From Hyaloscypha bicolor E (taxonomy: Eukaryota > Ascomycota > Leotiomycetes > Helotiales > Hyaloscyphaceae): a DNA stretch of 64,000 nt. Numbering within the stretch: position 1 is the first letter of the stretch; each line of letters begins with the position of its first letter. A program made the translations under genes and the position numbers. The stretch lies in assembly GCF_002865645.1 (NCBI RefSeq), contig NW_020194619.1, positions 1,896,442-1,960,441 of the forward strand, given 5' to 3'. Below the pieces are notes generated by a model. That model did not search any database, had not been told where the DNA came from, and saw only the letters and a list, made by a program, of their open reading frames with translations. Positions 37,999 through 51,167 of the stretch are shown one piece after another.

Positions 37999-39300
37999 GT
38001 AATATCCCTTATAAAGAAGAAGTAGTAAGGTTAAGAGATTAAGACTTCTAATTAATTGGTTTTTGTCCTATATACTTCTTATATTCTTATTATAGTAGTT
38101 TCTTGCAAGTTGCTTGAAGTTAAATAGAATATTTTCTTATTAGCTTATTTATAGGTTCAAATCCATATTAGTCTGCTTAACTACTATCTTCCTTTAACCT
38201 AATACTCCCTTTTTTATTCGATATAATTAAATTAGCGTATTCTAATAGCTAAGTTCTAGTATATTAAATGATTTAGCTTGATTTAATTAATTAAAGTCCC
38301 GTATTAAAACACGTCCCGTACTAAAACACGCGTATAATAAAAGTATTTTATTTATTAAAATACAACTACCTTATAAAAAAGCCTAATTTTTTTTATATAA
38401 GATCCCCTTAGTATATAAAACTTACTTTTAATAATATATAATAGAAATACTTAATATTTATTACTATAATAAACCTTTAATAATTTTATTTAATTTTATT
38501 TAATTTTAATATAGGATTTATATTATATATTATAATAAATTAAAAATATTATAAAATTAGTACTTTATTATAATAGTTTTAAGAAATATATTAATATTTT
38601 ATATAATTATAAATTAAAGATTAAATTTTCAATTTTTTTTAACTCTTACTTTTAACTTTAAATAAAAAGTACTTATTTTATATAATAATTCAAATTTTTA
38701 TATATAAAATTTCTTTTATATATTAAACTCACTTTTAATAATATTTAATAAGAATACTTATTATTTTATAATATAATAAGCTTTTAATAATTCTTTTAAA
38801 ATTTTATAAATATTAATATAACTTTTATATTATATAATATTATAAAATAAAAAAATCATGAAATTACTTTAATACTATTATAGTCTAAAACGATATATTA
38901 ATATTTTATATAATTTTAACTTTTAAAAGAATAACTATAATTTAGAGATTTAAGGATTTAAAATTTTTAATTTTTTAAACTTTAATTTAAAATTAAAAAA
39001 CATTTATAATATATAAAAAATATATATTACTTTTTATATATAAATCTATATTTGAAATATAAAAATACTTAATTTAAGAGTTTTATATTAATAAATTTTT
39101 ATATTAGATTTATAAATCAGATATTAATATTAATCTTATAAATCCTTTTAATAATTAATAATAATTAAATGAATTTATATATTAAAAAATATATTTATTA
39201 AATAAAGCTATAATATAAATATTATTTAAAAAATAGTTAATAATAAAAACTTTATATATAATATAAGCTTAAAATAATAGAGGTATTATATTATAAGATA

Positions 39301-39594
39301 CATAATAGTAGGATAATATATAAGTAGTTAAGGTAAGTAAGCTATAGAGTAATACTTGCAAGTATAACTAATTCCAAGAATTAATTCTAATAAGAGACTA
39401 ATTAATACCCCTTTTAAAGCTAGGAGTATCTCTCTATATATTCCCTAGTACTTAGCCAGGTATATAAAGCCCTTTACTTAATTAGGAAATCCTATATAAT
39501 TCATATAATTCCGATTATAAGCTATATTTAAAATAGGAAACTAGATCTATAATATCTAATACCTATTTATATACTATTATATATACCTATTATA
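39301..39594. repeat. Left LTR (3' LTR in element orientation) of the chromovirus
   Basis: Direct-repeat partner of 45991-46284. It has more T for C and A for G changes than the right copy. Confidence 0.8.
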
Positions 39595-42500
39595 TTAATT
39601 CCTTCTCTGGGCCCTTGTTCCCAAAAGGCCTGGGAAAACTATAAATAGCTTTATAAATGTCTTCCTAAAACTTTCCTAGCTACTGGCTTTTCCTAAAAAC
39701 TTCCTATAATTACCCTATTATTATATCAGGTAATAGAGTTAAGGATATAGTTTACTAATTCTTTCTAGCTAGTTTGCAAATTGCCTCTGGTAATTCCCTC
39801 TTATAAAGGTAGTACGAATATAGTATATATTATCGGATATAAAGCTTATCTAATCTCCTAATTAGTTCGTAAATCCTAACTTAGCTTCTATTTATAAATA
39901 AATTATTATTCTATAGGCCCAAGAGCTTAGAAAAGTTAATCCGATCTTCTGGTTTATTTATAAATTCCTTCTTTGGAATTTTCTGGATATTTTTAGTATA
40001 GAGCCGATTCCGAATTTGTAATTACTATTCGGGGAAAGGATATTATAAAAAGGCCTCTCTTTTCCTACTAACTAACCTTCCTTTTTCTTAATCATAATAC
40101 CATACCTAGCTCCTCTTCGTTTCTTGTCTTCCTTCTTTAAGCCTTCTTTAAGCTTCTTTAAGCTCCTTTAAGCCTTATTTAAGCTTTATTTAAATTCCCT
40201 TCTAATTCCCTCTTCTACTTCTTTATTTATTAAGATAAATACTTCTCTTAGTACTTATTAGCCTATTATTACTTATTTGGCTAATACTCCTATATCCTTA
40301 ATTTACCCTTACTATCTTTAATATTCCAAGAATATTACTAAGTTTCCCGATCTTACTTATATTAAGAGTAATAATTACTCGGTATATAATTACTACTATT
40401 TTAAGAATAAGAAGTATAATCCTATAAGTTACAAATTCCTTCTTTTATTCCTTATTCTAATACTATTCAAGGTTTCTTAAATATATATAGTATAATTAAA
40501 CCGCCTTTTTTAAGCCATTAATATATATAAGTATCTTTCCTATTCTTTACTCAAAAGAAAAAAGGCTATTACTGCCTTTCTTCTATACTAAACTATATAT
40601 ACTTCTTATATTAAAGCTATTATTTGAGGCTAACGGATTTCCCTAATAATTCAAGGAATAGGTTAAGTAATTCTTACTAGCTTAGTATAAGTATAAAGTA
40701 CTCTTAATAGTATAGTTAATATTCTTCGGTATTAAATAAGCTTACTTCTTTCTTATTTCTTACTAATAGCTAATAGCTTTATAGGCTAATTTATTACCTA
40801 TTTCTCGAGAGAATTCTAATAAGGATAATAATAAGGATAGTAGAGAGTAGTTATAAGAATAGGGTATTTATAGGATATAGAAATTAGAGTTTTTAATAAT
40901 TTTTATATAGTTTTTCTAAGAATAAATATATAGTTTTTTAATAGTTTCCTAATAAAAGCATTTATCTTTTATATCTCTATTTGGCTAATAGTATTATAAT
41001 ATTACTCTTTTCCAAGTATTCTTATAATTCTTAAACTATATTCTCTAGATTACTTAGTAGTTCCTATATATTATTTACTAGTAAATAGCTCTTCTAATAA
41101 ATAAGATATTTCCTTTCTTTTCTGCCCTTTCTATAGGCTATAATAGATTCTATCTCGAATTCCTCTTTATCCTTAATCTCAACCGGCTCTAGTTCTACTA
41201 TAGTACTAGCTTACGGGTATTATAGTTCTAAGAAAGAAATATAAAAAATATTATAGATCTAATATAATAGTAGTAATTCTAAGTAATATACCTATCTATA
41301 TATTCCTATAACTTCCAGAACTTTAAAGAGGCCGAAATATCTGTCTGCTAGCTTTATACTAGGTTATAGCTATTAAATATTCTTTATATAAAATATGACT
41401 TTATTATATATCTTAAATTCCTTATTAATATATTTCTTATTATAATACTTTTTCTATATATTTACTACTTCTTACTATTATTTCTCTAGTACCTCTCGTT
41501 CTACTTGAATTCTTTATACTCTTTCCTATATTACTAGTACTCTTTCTTCTAGAATATTATTTTTAATATATAGTTTAATACTAGAATAGAATCCGTATAA
41601 GGTATAGAATAGAAATATTTCTATTATTAAATATATAAAGTTATTATATGTGAATTCTATAAAAGTAAGCTTTACTACCTAGTTATCCTACTAGTAGCTA
41701 GTATAGTACCTCAAGTATTATTCTAGAATTTGATTCAGATTCTCCGTTTATTTATTAGTTTATAAGTAGAATACTATACTTAGCTATTATTAAATCTTTA
41801 AATAAAAACACAGACTTAACTAGAACTTACTTATAAAAACAGATTCTTTATTAGAGGTTATACCTGCAGGTATACTAAAGTCTTTAATAATATAGTATAT
41901 AAATAGCTCTACTAGCTTAGGAGCCGAAACTTCCTTAATAATCGGAATATATTATACTATTTTCATATACTTATTAATAATAATAAGTATAGAATTATAT
42001 ACTTTACTACAAAACCTAGAAAGAGGTAGCCCTATAATAAAGTCTATAGTAATTTCTTACTATGGCTTAGAGGGAAAGGAGAACAAACTAAGTATACTAT
42101 ATAGCAGATATCTCTTTACCTTAGTCTATTAATATATAGGACAAGTTCTAATATAGTCTTTTATATCCTTTCTTATATTTTACCAGAAGTACTTTCTCTA
42201 GAAAATCTCTAGTATCTTACTAGTACTAAAATGCCTATTTATAGGATTATTATAGTTAGCTTATAGTAATTCTTTTTTAAGAGCCGGCTTATTTAGTATA
42301 TAGATAGTACCCCGATATCTTAATAACCCAGATATATTAAGTTCTTAAGTCTTAATAGCTCTAGTAAAGATCCCCTTTAAGAACTATTTATACTACCGGT
42401 ATTATATTAATAAATCGAGTCTTTAGTACTATAATAGTAGTTTAAATAATATCTCTCTGCTTTCCTTATATACTATTTCGGACCTAGCTACTTATATAGC

Positions 42501-44453
42501 TAGAATCCGTAATATATACTATTTGTAACTAGCTATACTAGTAATAGGCTCAAGTAGTAATATCTCTAATACTACTCCGTTACTAAAATAGACTTTCTCT
42601 TCAAAATTCCTTAGTATTTCACTAATTAAGGAGTGCCTACTTCCTCTTTCCTGGGCCTTATATTATAATATTACAGAAATAGTATAATATCCTATTATTA
42701 TTACCTATAGGATTCTCTATTCTATATTTTATAGCTTATTATAAAATATAAATAGTAAAGTATCTTTATCTATATCTACTATAAAGTCTGGCCTCCTTAA
42801 TAGCCTATTAGTAGAATTATTATACCCCGGCCAGTACTCTAAGATAAAGTTAAAGGCAGCTAGCTTCTCTACTTATCTTATCTATTAACTATTTAGTTTT
42901 CTCTTAGTTATAAAATATTTTAAGTTATTATAATCTATCTTAATAATAATAGTATACCGGATATATACTAGGTAATACTACTAAGTATAGAATACTAGAA
43001 TAATAGCTAAGAGTTTAGAGTTATATATCTTATACCTGCTCTTAATTATAATTATCTTTTTTAAATAGAAAGTAATAAGGTACTACCTGGCTTCTGCTCC
43101 CTTACTAAAAAGCTAGGAAATTATACCTATAACTGCGAATTCTAAAATATTTATTTCTATATAAATCTTTAAGGCTAGGTCAAAATAATAAAGGATTAGT
43201 ACTATTATAAATATAATTTATAGCTCTCTAAAAGCCTTATTTGCCTTATCTATCTAGCTAAACTAATATAGTAGTTTTCTGTTAGTTTTTAGTAAATTAG
43301 TTAATTCTTTTACTATCCTGGAATATCTATAAATAAACCTCTAGTAAAAGTTAGTAAAACCCAGAAATACTTAGACTTCTTGGATATTATTCTTTAGGGC
43401 CGGCTATTCCCTAATAGCTATAACCTGGCTAGCCTCTATTTCTATATTATCTGGGCTAATTATAAATCCCAGGAACTTTACTTTCTTTATATTAAACTCG
43501 TATTTTGCCAAGTTTATAAAGAGCTAGTATTACTATAACTACTCGAATATATATTAGACCGCTATTATATACTATTCTGGGTTCTCTAAATAAATTAAAA
43601 TATTATCTAGATAAACTATATAAATAATATTTATAAGGCCTACTAATATATAGTTAATATATACCTGAAATATTACTAGAATATTAGATAATCTAAAAGA
43701 TATAATATAATATTCAAAATATCTATAATATATTTGGAATACCGTTTTCTACTTATTATCCTCCCGTATTCGTAACTAATAGTAAGTATTCTTTAAATCT
43801 AGCTTTATATATACTTTTACTCTATAAAGCCTATCTATTATCTTACTAATAAATAGTAATAGTATTCGGTTCTTAATAGTAATCCTATTTAGATTCCGGT
43901 AGTTAATATATAGATATAGGCCGCCTTTTTTCTTTAGAACAAATATAATTAGGATACTAGCTAGGCTAGTAAAATAACGGATCTATTTCTTTTCTAAGCT
44001 AGTATTAAGATATTCCCGAAGAACTTTAAGCTCTCTTTCTAATAAAGTATATATAGAACTATATAGTAGTTAGGATCCTGGTTCCAGATCTATATAATAC
44101 TCTATTATATAGTAGTTAGGCAGTATACCTATAGCCTCTATAGAGAATATTCGGAAAAGGTCCTAATATTTCCTGAAAAGTATAGCTATCTCGTTTATAG
44201 TAATAGCAGTAATCCTTTAGCTATCTGTTATAGAATAGGTAGTTAATAGAAAAATATATGTTTTATACTTTACTACTTTAGTAAACTTTCTAGTATTTAG
44301 AACTTTAATTTTCTATAGTTAAATCTAGTATCTTTATATTGCCTCTCTAAAGGAAATTAGGGGATTAACCTAGTAAAGCTATAGAAATCCAAGTATTATA
44401 TTAATATAATTTAGATCGAAATTATATAATATAAAGTATATATTAGCCTCCCT

Positions 44454-44768
44454 TTAATTCCCTAGTATATCCTTAGTAGTAATCCCAAAAATATAATCTT
44501 TATATAAATAAATCCTCCTTTCCTCTAGTAAAGACAAGGGAGTTACCCTTAATATTAACGGAATACCTATATCTAAGGCTAATCTCCTCTTTATATAATT
44601 AGCCTCTATACCCGAATTAACTAATACTCTAACCCTTTGCCTACCTTTCCTTATCTTAATAGTAACCTCAATTACTATTCTCGTTTTAGGGGCCTTACCC
44701 TCTATAGTATAAATAAATGTAACTACTATAAAATATACCCGTTTCCCGGCTTCTTTAGTTCTGGGCAC
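44454..44768 (-). pseudogene. Gypsy aspartic protease remnant
   Basis: This is the longest surviving open frame in the chromovirus (104 codons). It shows the retropepsin pattern VLVNSGIEANYI in place of the catalytic D-S-G, followed by LALDIGIP and the ILGITT-like end. The catalytic Asp to Asn change is a single G to A and would abolish activity. The frame is bordered upstream by the zinc-knuckle remnant and downstream by reverse transcriptase. Confidence 0.7.
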
Positions 44769-45990
44769 TTATATGTTTTATAGCCAGACTTATTATAGTT
44801 ATAGCAAGTTGGTTTTCCCTGATTTGGACAGATAGTAGTATAGTAATTCTTTTTCTAGTAAATAAAGCAAGTTATACCCGGTCTTATAGATTCTAATACA
44901 GGTACTATATTAGATCCCGTTACTATACTTTTGCTACTCTAGTTATATAAACCTTATAACGGGGATATACTTCTTTTCCGTTTCTCTTTATTATTTCCTT
45001 TCTTTTTTCTCTAATTTCCTTTCTTTTATTAATCCGTTAGCTTATTATTATATTCCCGTTAAGCAGACTAGTTTAAGTTATTCTTGACCCTTATAGCTAC
45101 AGAAATAAGCTTTTCCCTTTCTTATAAAGTATTTCCTTAGTAATTAATCTTATTTCAAATCTCCTGCTTCAAGCTACTAAATAAGTTATTCCGCTCTTAT
45201 AGTAAATCCGTATATCCTAAGTTATCTAATAAGCTATTTAAGTAGGATATAAAGCTTTGGATATTCTAACCTGGCTACTATTTTATATTCTTAAACTTAG
45301 TAAGGGTATTATTACTATAGTTCTCCGGATCCAAGATAGAATTCTTTATAAACTCGATAAAGGTCTCCTAATCCGTAATATTAATGCCTACTAATTACTC
45401 TCTATACTTTCAGATATTCCTGGCTATATTCTCAAAGCAGGAAGTATAATATATAACCTTTACTATATCTATAGCCCAGGTAATCCCGCCGTTTTTATAC
45501 TATTTTAGCTCCGCCTAGTAAAAGAAGTCCTAGGCTTCCTTAATACTCTTCCCCTTATAGGTTAGTAATTCTCGGGTTTTTGGAGTTCTATAAACTAAAT
45601 ATATTACCGGTAATATAATAGGTTCTATAATAGGTACCCGAATATCCTTAAGATAGCGAATCTGAACTTCCAAATCCTCTAGATCCTTCCTCTATTATAT
45701 CTCTGCTTCTAACTTAGTAATATAATAACGAGCTACCGCTAGCTTCTCCGTTATTATTATCCTGCCAGCTAGTTCTGGGGGTATTTGAGTTCTACTCCCT
45801 TTTCCTAATTAGGCAGTAGCTAGAGTGGCTGACTGGATACTCCCCTGGGTACCCGACTGGATTGCCCTAGTAATAGTAGAGGCGCTTCTTCTGGTTAATA
45901 CTCTAGCTATTAGTGGTTTTGTCTATTAACGGCTTGACTACCTTGTAACGAACTGCTCCCCGAAGATTGGATCAATTAGAATATAAGGTA

Positions 45991-46284
45991 TATAATAGCA
46001 GGATAATATATAAGTAGTCAAGATAAGTAAGCTGCAGAGTAATACTTGCAAGTATAACTGATTCCAAGAATTGATTCTAATAAGAAACTAATTAATACCC
46101 CTTCCAAAGCTAGGAGCGTCTCCCTATATATTCCCTAGTACTTAGCCAGGCATGTGAAGCCCTTTACTTAATTAGGAAATCCCATATAATCTATATAATT
46201 CCGATTATAAGCTATACCCAAAATAGGAAACTAGATCTATAATATCTGATACCTGTCTATATACTATTACGTATACCTATTACA
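45991..46284. repeat. Right LTR (5' LTR in element orientation) of the chromovirus
   Basis: It begins TATAATAGCAGG and ends CCTATTACA. It keeps more CpA/TpG sites than the left copy. The adjacent internal sequence (45780-45990) is also less AT-rich than the rest of the element. Confidence 0.8.
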
Positions 46285-46820
46285 TATATATAATTATAAA
46301 TAACTTAAAACTTTATTAAATTTTATATTATAGTAAATAATAGAAATTTTAAAAGATTAAAGAATTATATATAAAGGCTTTCTTAATAAAAATATATTTA
46401 TAAATTATTTTTATATATATAATATTTATAAAATAGTTAATAAGTTTATTTATAAATAGTCTATTCATTTATATTTTATAAATAATAAAAAGTCAATTAT
46501 TTTTTAATTATTTTTTAATTTAAACTTAAATTTTAATAATAAATAATGCTTTTTATTAAAAACTCTTTATATACTATAACTAATATTATTAAATAAAGTA
46601 AATTTTATATAATTATATAACATTTTATATATTTATTATAAAACTATATTAAAAACTTATTATTTTAGTAATTTACTCGATTATATCTATAGTCTCTATA
46701 TTTTAAAAATGAAGTTAAAAGGATTTGTAGTTATTTAATTATTAAGATTTTGAAATATTACTAGAGCGTGTTTTGGTACGGGACGTGTTTTGGTGCGGGG
46801 CTTCGGTTATTGCCTCTGAG

Positions 46821-47671
46821 TCAAATCAAATCAAGCGAAATCTACTTAATCAAATCATAATTAACTATAATTAACTATAGTTAATTATAGTTGTTTATTT
46901 AGTCACGTGACCGTGCACGTATACTCGGAGATTAGAAAAGCGAGATAAGGCTAAAATAAGGCTTAGGCTAGCCCGTATCCGGTATTGCTTAAGGTGCTCC
47001 TTACTAAATCGGGTATCGTGCCGCTTGGTAAGCGAAGCGGCACCAGCCGAAAGCGCTAAAACTTCCTCGATTTTCTAGTAATTTCTCGCTACCTTATAAA
47101 TCTTATTATTATAAATAAAATAGCTAAAAATAGGCCCTCTCACAAATGAGCACTTTAATACTAGGGGGTTATATCTAATTAGAAGCTTATTAAATAATCT
47201 TCTCGATTCTAGAGGTTTTATATATAAATAAGTAATTTTCTTTAAGTTACTCCCTTTTCCTCTTACTTTATATATAAATATCTCAATAACTATAGCTCTA
47301 AGTAAGAAGATTTTGACTATAAACTTACTTATTTTGACTCAATATATTCGAAAATGTCTCAATAATCTTTAATTAACCTTAATATCCCTCAAAATAGAAA
47401 GGAATAAAAAAAGCAGAAAATAAGAATAAAAAAGATAAAGCGGTTTCTAAACAGAATAACCAGTTTTTTATGCCAGATTTAGACTAGCTTTATACTCTTA
47501 TATATATTTTATAAGCTTTATTTATATCTTATTAATATAGCTATTAGTTATTTAATAATTATATAAGTTATCTGAGAAATTCAAGTTTTTTTAGTATTAT
47601 ATAATAATTATAATCAAATCAAATCAAGTCAAAATCTACTGAATCAAATCATAATCAACTATAATTAACTA
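46821..47671. repeat. Direct repeats of 57-58 bp bounding about 0.85 kb
   Basis: A TCAAATCAAATCAAG block followed by TCAAATCATAAT and ACTATAATTAACTA occurs at 46821-46877 and again at 47614-47671 with few differences. Between them lie a GC-richer patch with a GTGCCGCT hairpin (about 47010-47042) and AT-rich DNA. It might be a very small LTR-like element or unrelated repeats; no coding sequence is visible. Confidence 0.4.
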
Positions 47672-47689
47672 GCCTTGATTTTTTTTGAC

Positions 47690-48608
47690 ACACTGCTAAG
47701 TTCCAATGAACGTAATTTTCGCGGAGGTTTGAGAGCGCATTGCATGGAAAGGATCGCTTAACTTTAGGCATTCCAAAAATGAACAAAATCACTATCACAA
47801 CTTATACAGTTCAGTTCAATAAGAAAAACAGGTCTGAAGGGTGCGCAACAGTGAACATTGCGGTAAATAAGTAATCAATTTGCTGCTTTGTATTTTTCTC
47901 CGTAATACATTCTCTAGGGAAAGTAGTCCATCACATGAAGCCAATACAGCAAAACCTATCGTGTTATTTCAGCAGCCCAGTTCCTCAGCCTCCGAGGACA
48001 AGCTTGCTCTGCTGATTTTGCGCAACGGGATCATTGAAATCTAGAAAAATGGCCAGCCGCCGGAACAGCAAAAATACAGAACCTGTAGCTTGCGTCGTCC
48101 GCGAGCTTCAACTCGTTAAAACATCATCCAAATACCCTGATTACTAGCATCGGGTAGTGATAAGAACAGGACGTACAAAGGCGAGAGACTTCACCTTTAT
48201 ATATTTTGGTGTGTAAGGCAGTGCTCCGAGTCATTGATAGAGAATGGAACAATGAATTATTTCAAAAGATTGGCAGCGAGGTTGCCTTGGATTTATGAAA
48301 AGGGAATATCTGATTTGAGAAGTATTGTCCAATCTATTCGGACAAAGTAAAGAAAGATTCGATCGTTTTGTGGTACTGTACATCGCACTAGCTGTCTGAA
48401 TTCGTGCTAATACGTAATATCTCATTCAGTCGAGTATCCACGGTGTGAATTAGCAATCTGTCAGCTTCGTTGCAGATTAGGCTAGGACATTTAAATTCGA
48501 CCTGACTGCTTACATTGCCTTTTGCGAAAGAATATCCCCTCTAACAAGCCCAAGAAATATCATATTTGCGTTCCGCATCTTAACCACTTCGGTTCGCTAT
48601 CCAAGCAA
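47690..48608. other. Non-coding stretch with a dispersed 107 bp repeat
   Basis: Ordinary base composition returns here. No gene is recognised. The segment 48202-48308 (GTGTAAGGCAGTGCTCCGAG core) is about 80 per cent identical by eye to 62252-62358, in the same orientation. Here it lies about 0.3 kb past the 3' end of the HET gene. Confidence 0.55.
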
Positions 48609-50602
48609 TCAACGAATCCTAGCCATTCTCTGTACGCCGTCGAGAGCAATGTGGCGTCGGCCCAAGATGCCCACTCCAACCCTCTCGTATGCCTCCTCGT
48701 TGGCGTGAGCACAGAGATGAAGGATTAGGGCGTAATACTGCATGGGCTCAGTTTTGCTCTTTCCAACGACGACACAATGAAGAGGCTGGCCCAAGGTACG
48801 ACGAGGATCGTCCAAGATGACTTCTGCACCTTCTGTATTAACAACCTCCCATATGGGCGCTTCTAAGTCAAGAGCTGCGTCCGTCTGCGCACCCTTCGAA
48901 AAAGGTGAGATGATATCGTTGCACCATTCAGCTTGACCAAAAGGAACAATCATGTATCGAATCTGGCCGTCATATGCCATCCACGACCATGAGGGGACTA
49001 TCTTGCCGCCGCGAAAGGCATCAATGTGTTTCAGAGTATCTCCGGCACGTTGCCATAGCAGACAACGGTGCAAGTAGATGTCAAAGACCCCGTAGCCACC
49101 AGTAGTGCCGAAAGTGTCGAGGAGCCTGGTCTCAAGGCCTTTGATGGCGATAGGCCGATCTGAGGGAAACGACAGGGCTAGCCTGGAATACCGCTCGTAG
49201 AGGTCTTGGGAGAGTTCGATACGCATTCCTTTCACGTACTTCTCTGCGGCGTTGGGAAAGTTGGCGTCGCCGAGAAAAGATGCTTTACGACTTTTGTGGG
49301 AGGCGAAAGTCAGTAACGAGTCTCAAGACAAATATAGAATGGCTGGTTACAGTGGTATCAAAAAAGATACCGGCGGGTATATTACGTTAAGCAAAGAAAG
49401 GGAGAAGAGGACACTCACTTCTTCATCTTGGTCATCGTCTCGCACTGCACCCCTCCCCCGCACTCCCAATATGACTGTGTCTCCGTGAAGTAAATCGTTC
49501 TTCGTGATAGTGCTCGTTCCTGCAGCACCCAGCCTCTCTGATTCAACTCACCTTGGTCCACATCGCGGTGGAAGTCGTCAATAGTCTCACAAACGCAGTA
49601 ATTTCCGTCTCCAGGAGGTCCCTGCATCACAACACATCGTCTTTCCGGCCTGGGTTTGAGGAACCCGTCGCTACTACCACTGGCGCAGCTGGCAGCGATT
49701 GTGCAGTACGCCGAGCTGAAGACGCGCCCCATAAGTTTAGACTCTGCCTCCCAGTCATCTTGGTCATCTTGAACGATGCAGAGAGAATCGATCCAGAGGT
49801 GTTTCAGTCCAAGGCCACGTGTAACATGGACAGCATCCTGAAAGGTCTTTGGTAGTCGAGTTATCTCAAAGCCGCGTTGGAGATCCTCGATATTGGATTT
49901 GTAAGTGCAGAATTTGGCGTGCAGCTGGGGCGATCCCCAGCGGTGGGACAGGGCAGCGTATCTTCCCGACCCAGTGTAGTCTCGACCAAGGTTCACCAAC
50001 CTGACGGTTCCAGAGTCACTGTCACAGACATCGAGAAACCGAGTTGGAAGAGAGCCAAGATCTTTCGGGTAGCAATCATGAGTATCATCACAGCAGCGGA
50101 TCCATTCCCTCATAATCTTGAGATGCGTCGCGCTTCCAGCTTGGGGAAGTTTGGGAATGCCCATCTGAATGTCCTGCAAAGTAGACTTCCGAGAACCTGA
50201 TGTCCCGTCAGTAATATTGAAAGATGGGTTGGAACTTGATTGTATCTCGAACATACCTGGCATTGCGTAGAGATTGGCGATAGCTTGACCTTCACATTCC
50301 TCCATCGTCAAATAGGAGCCGACTCTGGCAAAGCGAACAAAGTCCCGGCGTCCTTTCATCCGAGGTTGTACGCCTTGTAAAAGCAATCTGCAAAGAGTGC
50401 ATCTCTCCTTATCGGCCTTTTCCTCGAGTTGGGCCAGTGAATCCGTAAATATACACGCAGTAGACCACAGCCGCAAGGCACTGCAGCGGCGGCAAAGCTG
50501 GGAAGGTTCGCGCGTTTGAGGCAGGATAGTACTTAAGTCAAGACCCGCAAAAACCTTTCCCGCAATACTGCCATCAGGGGCATAATCCCAGTCGTCGTTT
50601 AG
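48609..50602 (-). CDS. HET-domain (heterokaryon incompatibility) protein
   Basis: Main exon from about 50602 to 49419, a 128-nt GT-AG intron (49291-49418), then a last exon 49290-48609; the join keeps frame (..TKMKN-RKASFLGD..). The HET signature blocks are all present: AALSHRWG, then GLGLKHLWIDSLCIVQDDQDDW with VFSSAYCTIAA, then RGWVLQERALSRRTIYF. An N-terminal Cys-rich part (LCRRC, RCTLCRLLL) precedes it. HET proteins trigger cell death on fusion with an unlike strain, but whether this allele is active cannot be told. The 5' end is unresolved: the frame is open back to 50602, where a TAG acceptor suggests an upstream exon, and no in-frame ATG precedes the conserved part. Length fits single-domain HET proteins. 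Confidence 0.85.
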
Positions 50603-51167
50603 CTACAGGAACGTGAGTTTGCGCGTGCATGGGGAGAGGCAGAATTCTCACCGGCTTGCAAGAAGAAGTAAGTCATGGAAACTCAAGCTCCGCGTGCGTG
50701 AGCAATGCGTTGTTTCAAGAAAGACAAAATAGGGTTGGAAACTCGACGTACGGTCTGTCAGAGACGGGTTAGTTGTATACTCAGAGTAGGAATACCGAGC
50801 GAATACTCACAAACTGGGTCGGGCCGTCAGTTAGTAGACACTTCGATGAAGAGAAACTGTAGTAATTACTAGGGTGAAGCGACCTACTCTCTACTCAGCC
50901 AAATAGGAAAGGAAATTAGTCAAATATGCTTGCTAAATCTTTCTTCCAATCAACCTGGCGCCACTTACATACTATACAGAGGTTGAATAAGTATTAATTC
51001 CAACGAGGCCAAGAGTATTATGAGAACTTACTTCCTATTCAAATAGAAGATCTGTATTAGAACCATAACGACGAAGAGTTACTATTTTGCTAGAGGACTC
51101 ACATTCTGCTGTAGCGAGGAGTTCAAATTAGAAATTGAGCTGAGAGGATATGGGAGGTCGAAATAAG
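50603..51167. other. Upstream region of the HET gene
   Basis: It probably contains the missing first exon of the HET gene (a candidate ATG at about 50670 followed by a GTGAGA donor is out of phase with the acceptor at 50603) and its promoter. No other gene is seen. Confidence 0.4.

Larger units (their letters stand above)
39301..46284 (-). mobile_element. Ty3/gypsy chromovirus relic, minus strand
   Basis: LTRs of 294 bp each (39301-39594, 45991-46284) are equal in length and highly similar; many differences are C/T. Reading leftwards: gag (about 45950-44900) with a CxxC-type zinc knuckle whose Cys and His are partly changed (about 44800); an aspartic protease at 44454-44768; reverse transcriptase with YLDN-I-L-I-Y at about 43571-43615 (normally YxDD); RNase H; integrase with a PQTDGQ-like remnant at about 41750; and a chromodomain-like stretch at about 40995-41175. 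That order defines a chromodomain gypsy element. Stops and Asp to Asn changes make it dead. Confidence 0.75.
38298..46800. mobile_element. TIR element split by a gypsy retrotransposon
   Basis: The ends are a 35 bp inverted repeat (38298-38332 and 46766-46800), each made of two tandem 16-17 bp units of the form CGTGTTTTGGTACGGGA. The right copy is almost unmutated while the left copy has T for C. Between the ends are about 1.0 kb and 0.5 kb of extremely AT-rich, non-coding DNA, separated by the 7 kb chromovirus at 39301-46284. The pre-insertion element would have been about 1.5 kb. Confidence 0.6.

Noticed and set aside
15120..47690. CRISPR array
   Set aside because: Repeats here are transposon ends and AT-rich simple sequence; there is no regular repeat-spacer spacing and the DNA is eukaryotic.
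15120..47690. Centromere
   Set aside because: AT-rich RIP islands can mark centromeres, but dispersed islands look the same; no sequence feature here separates the two.
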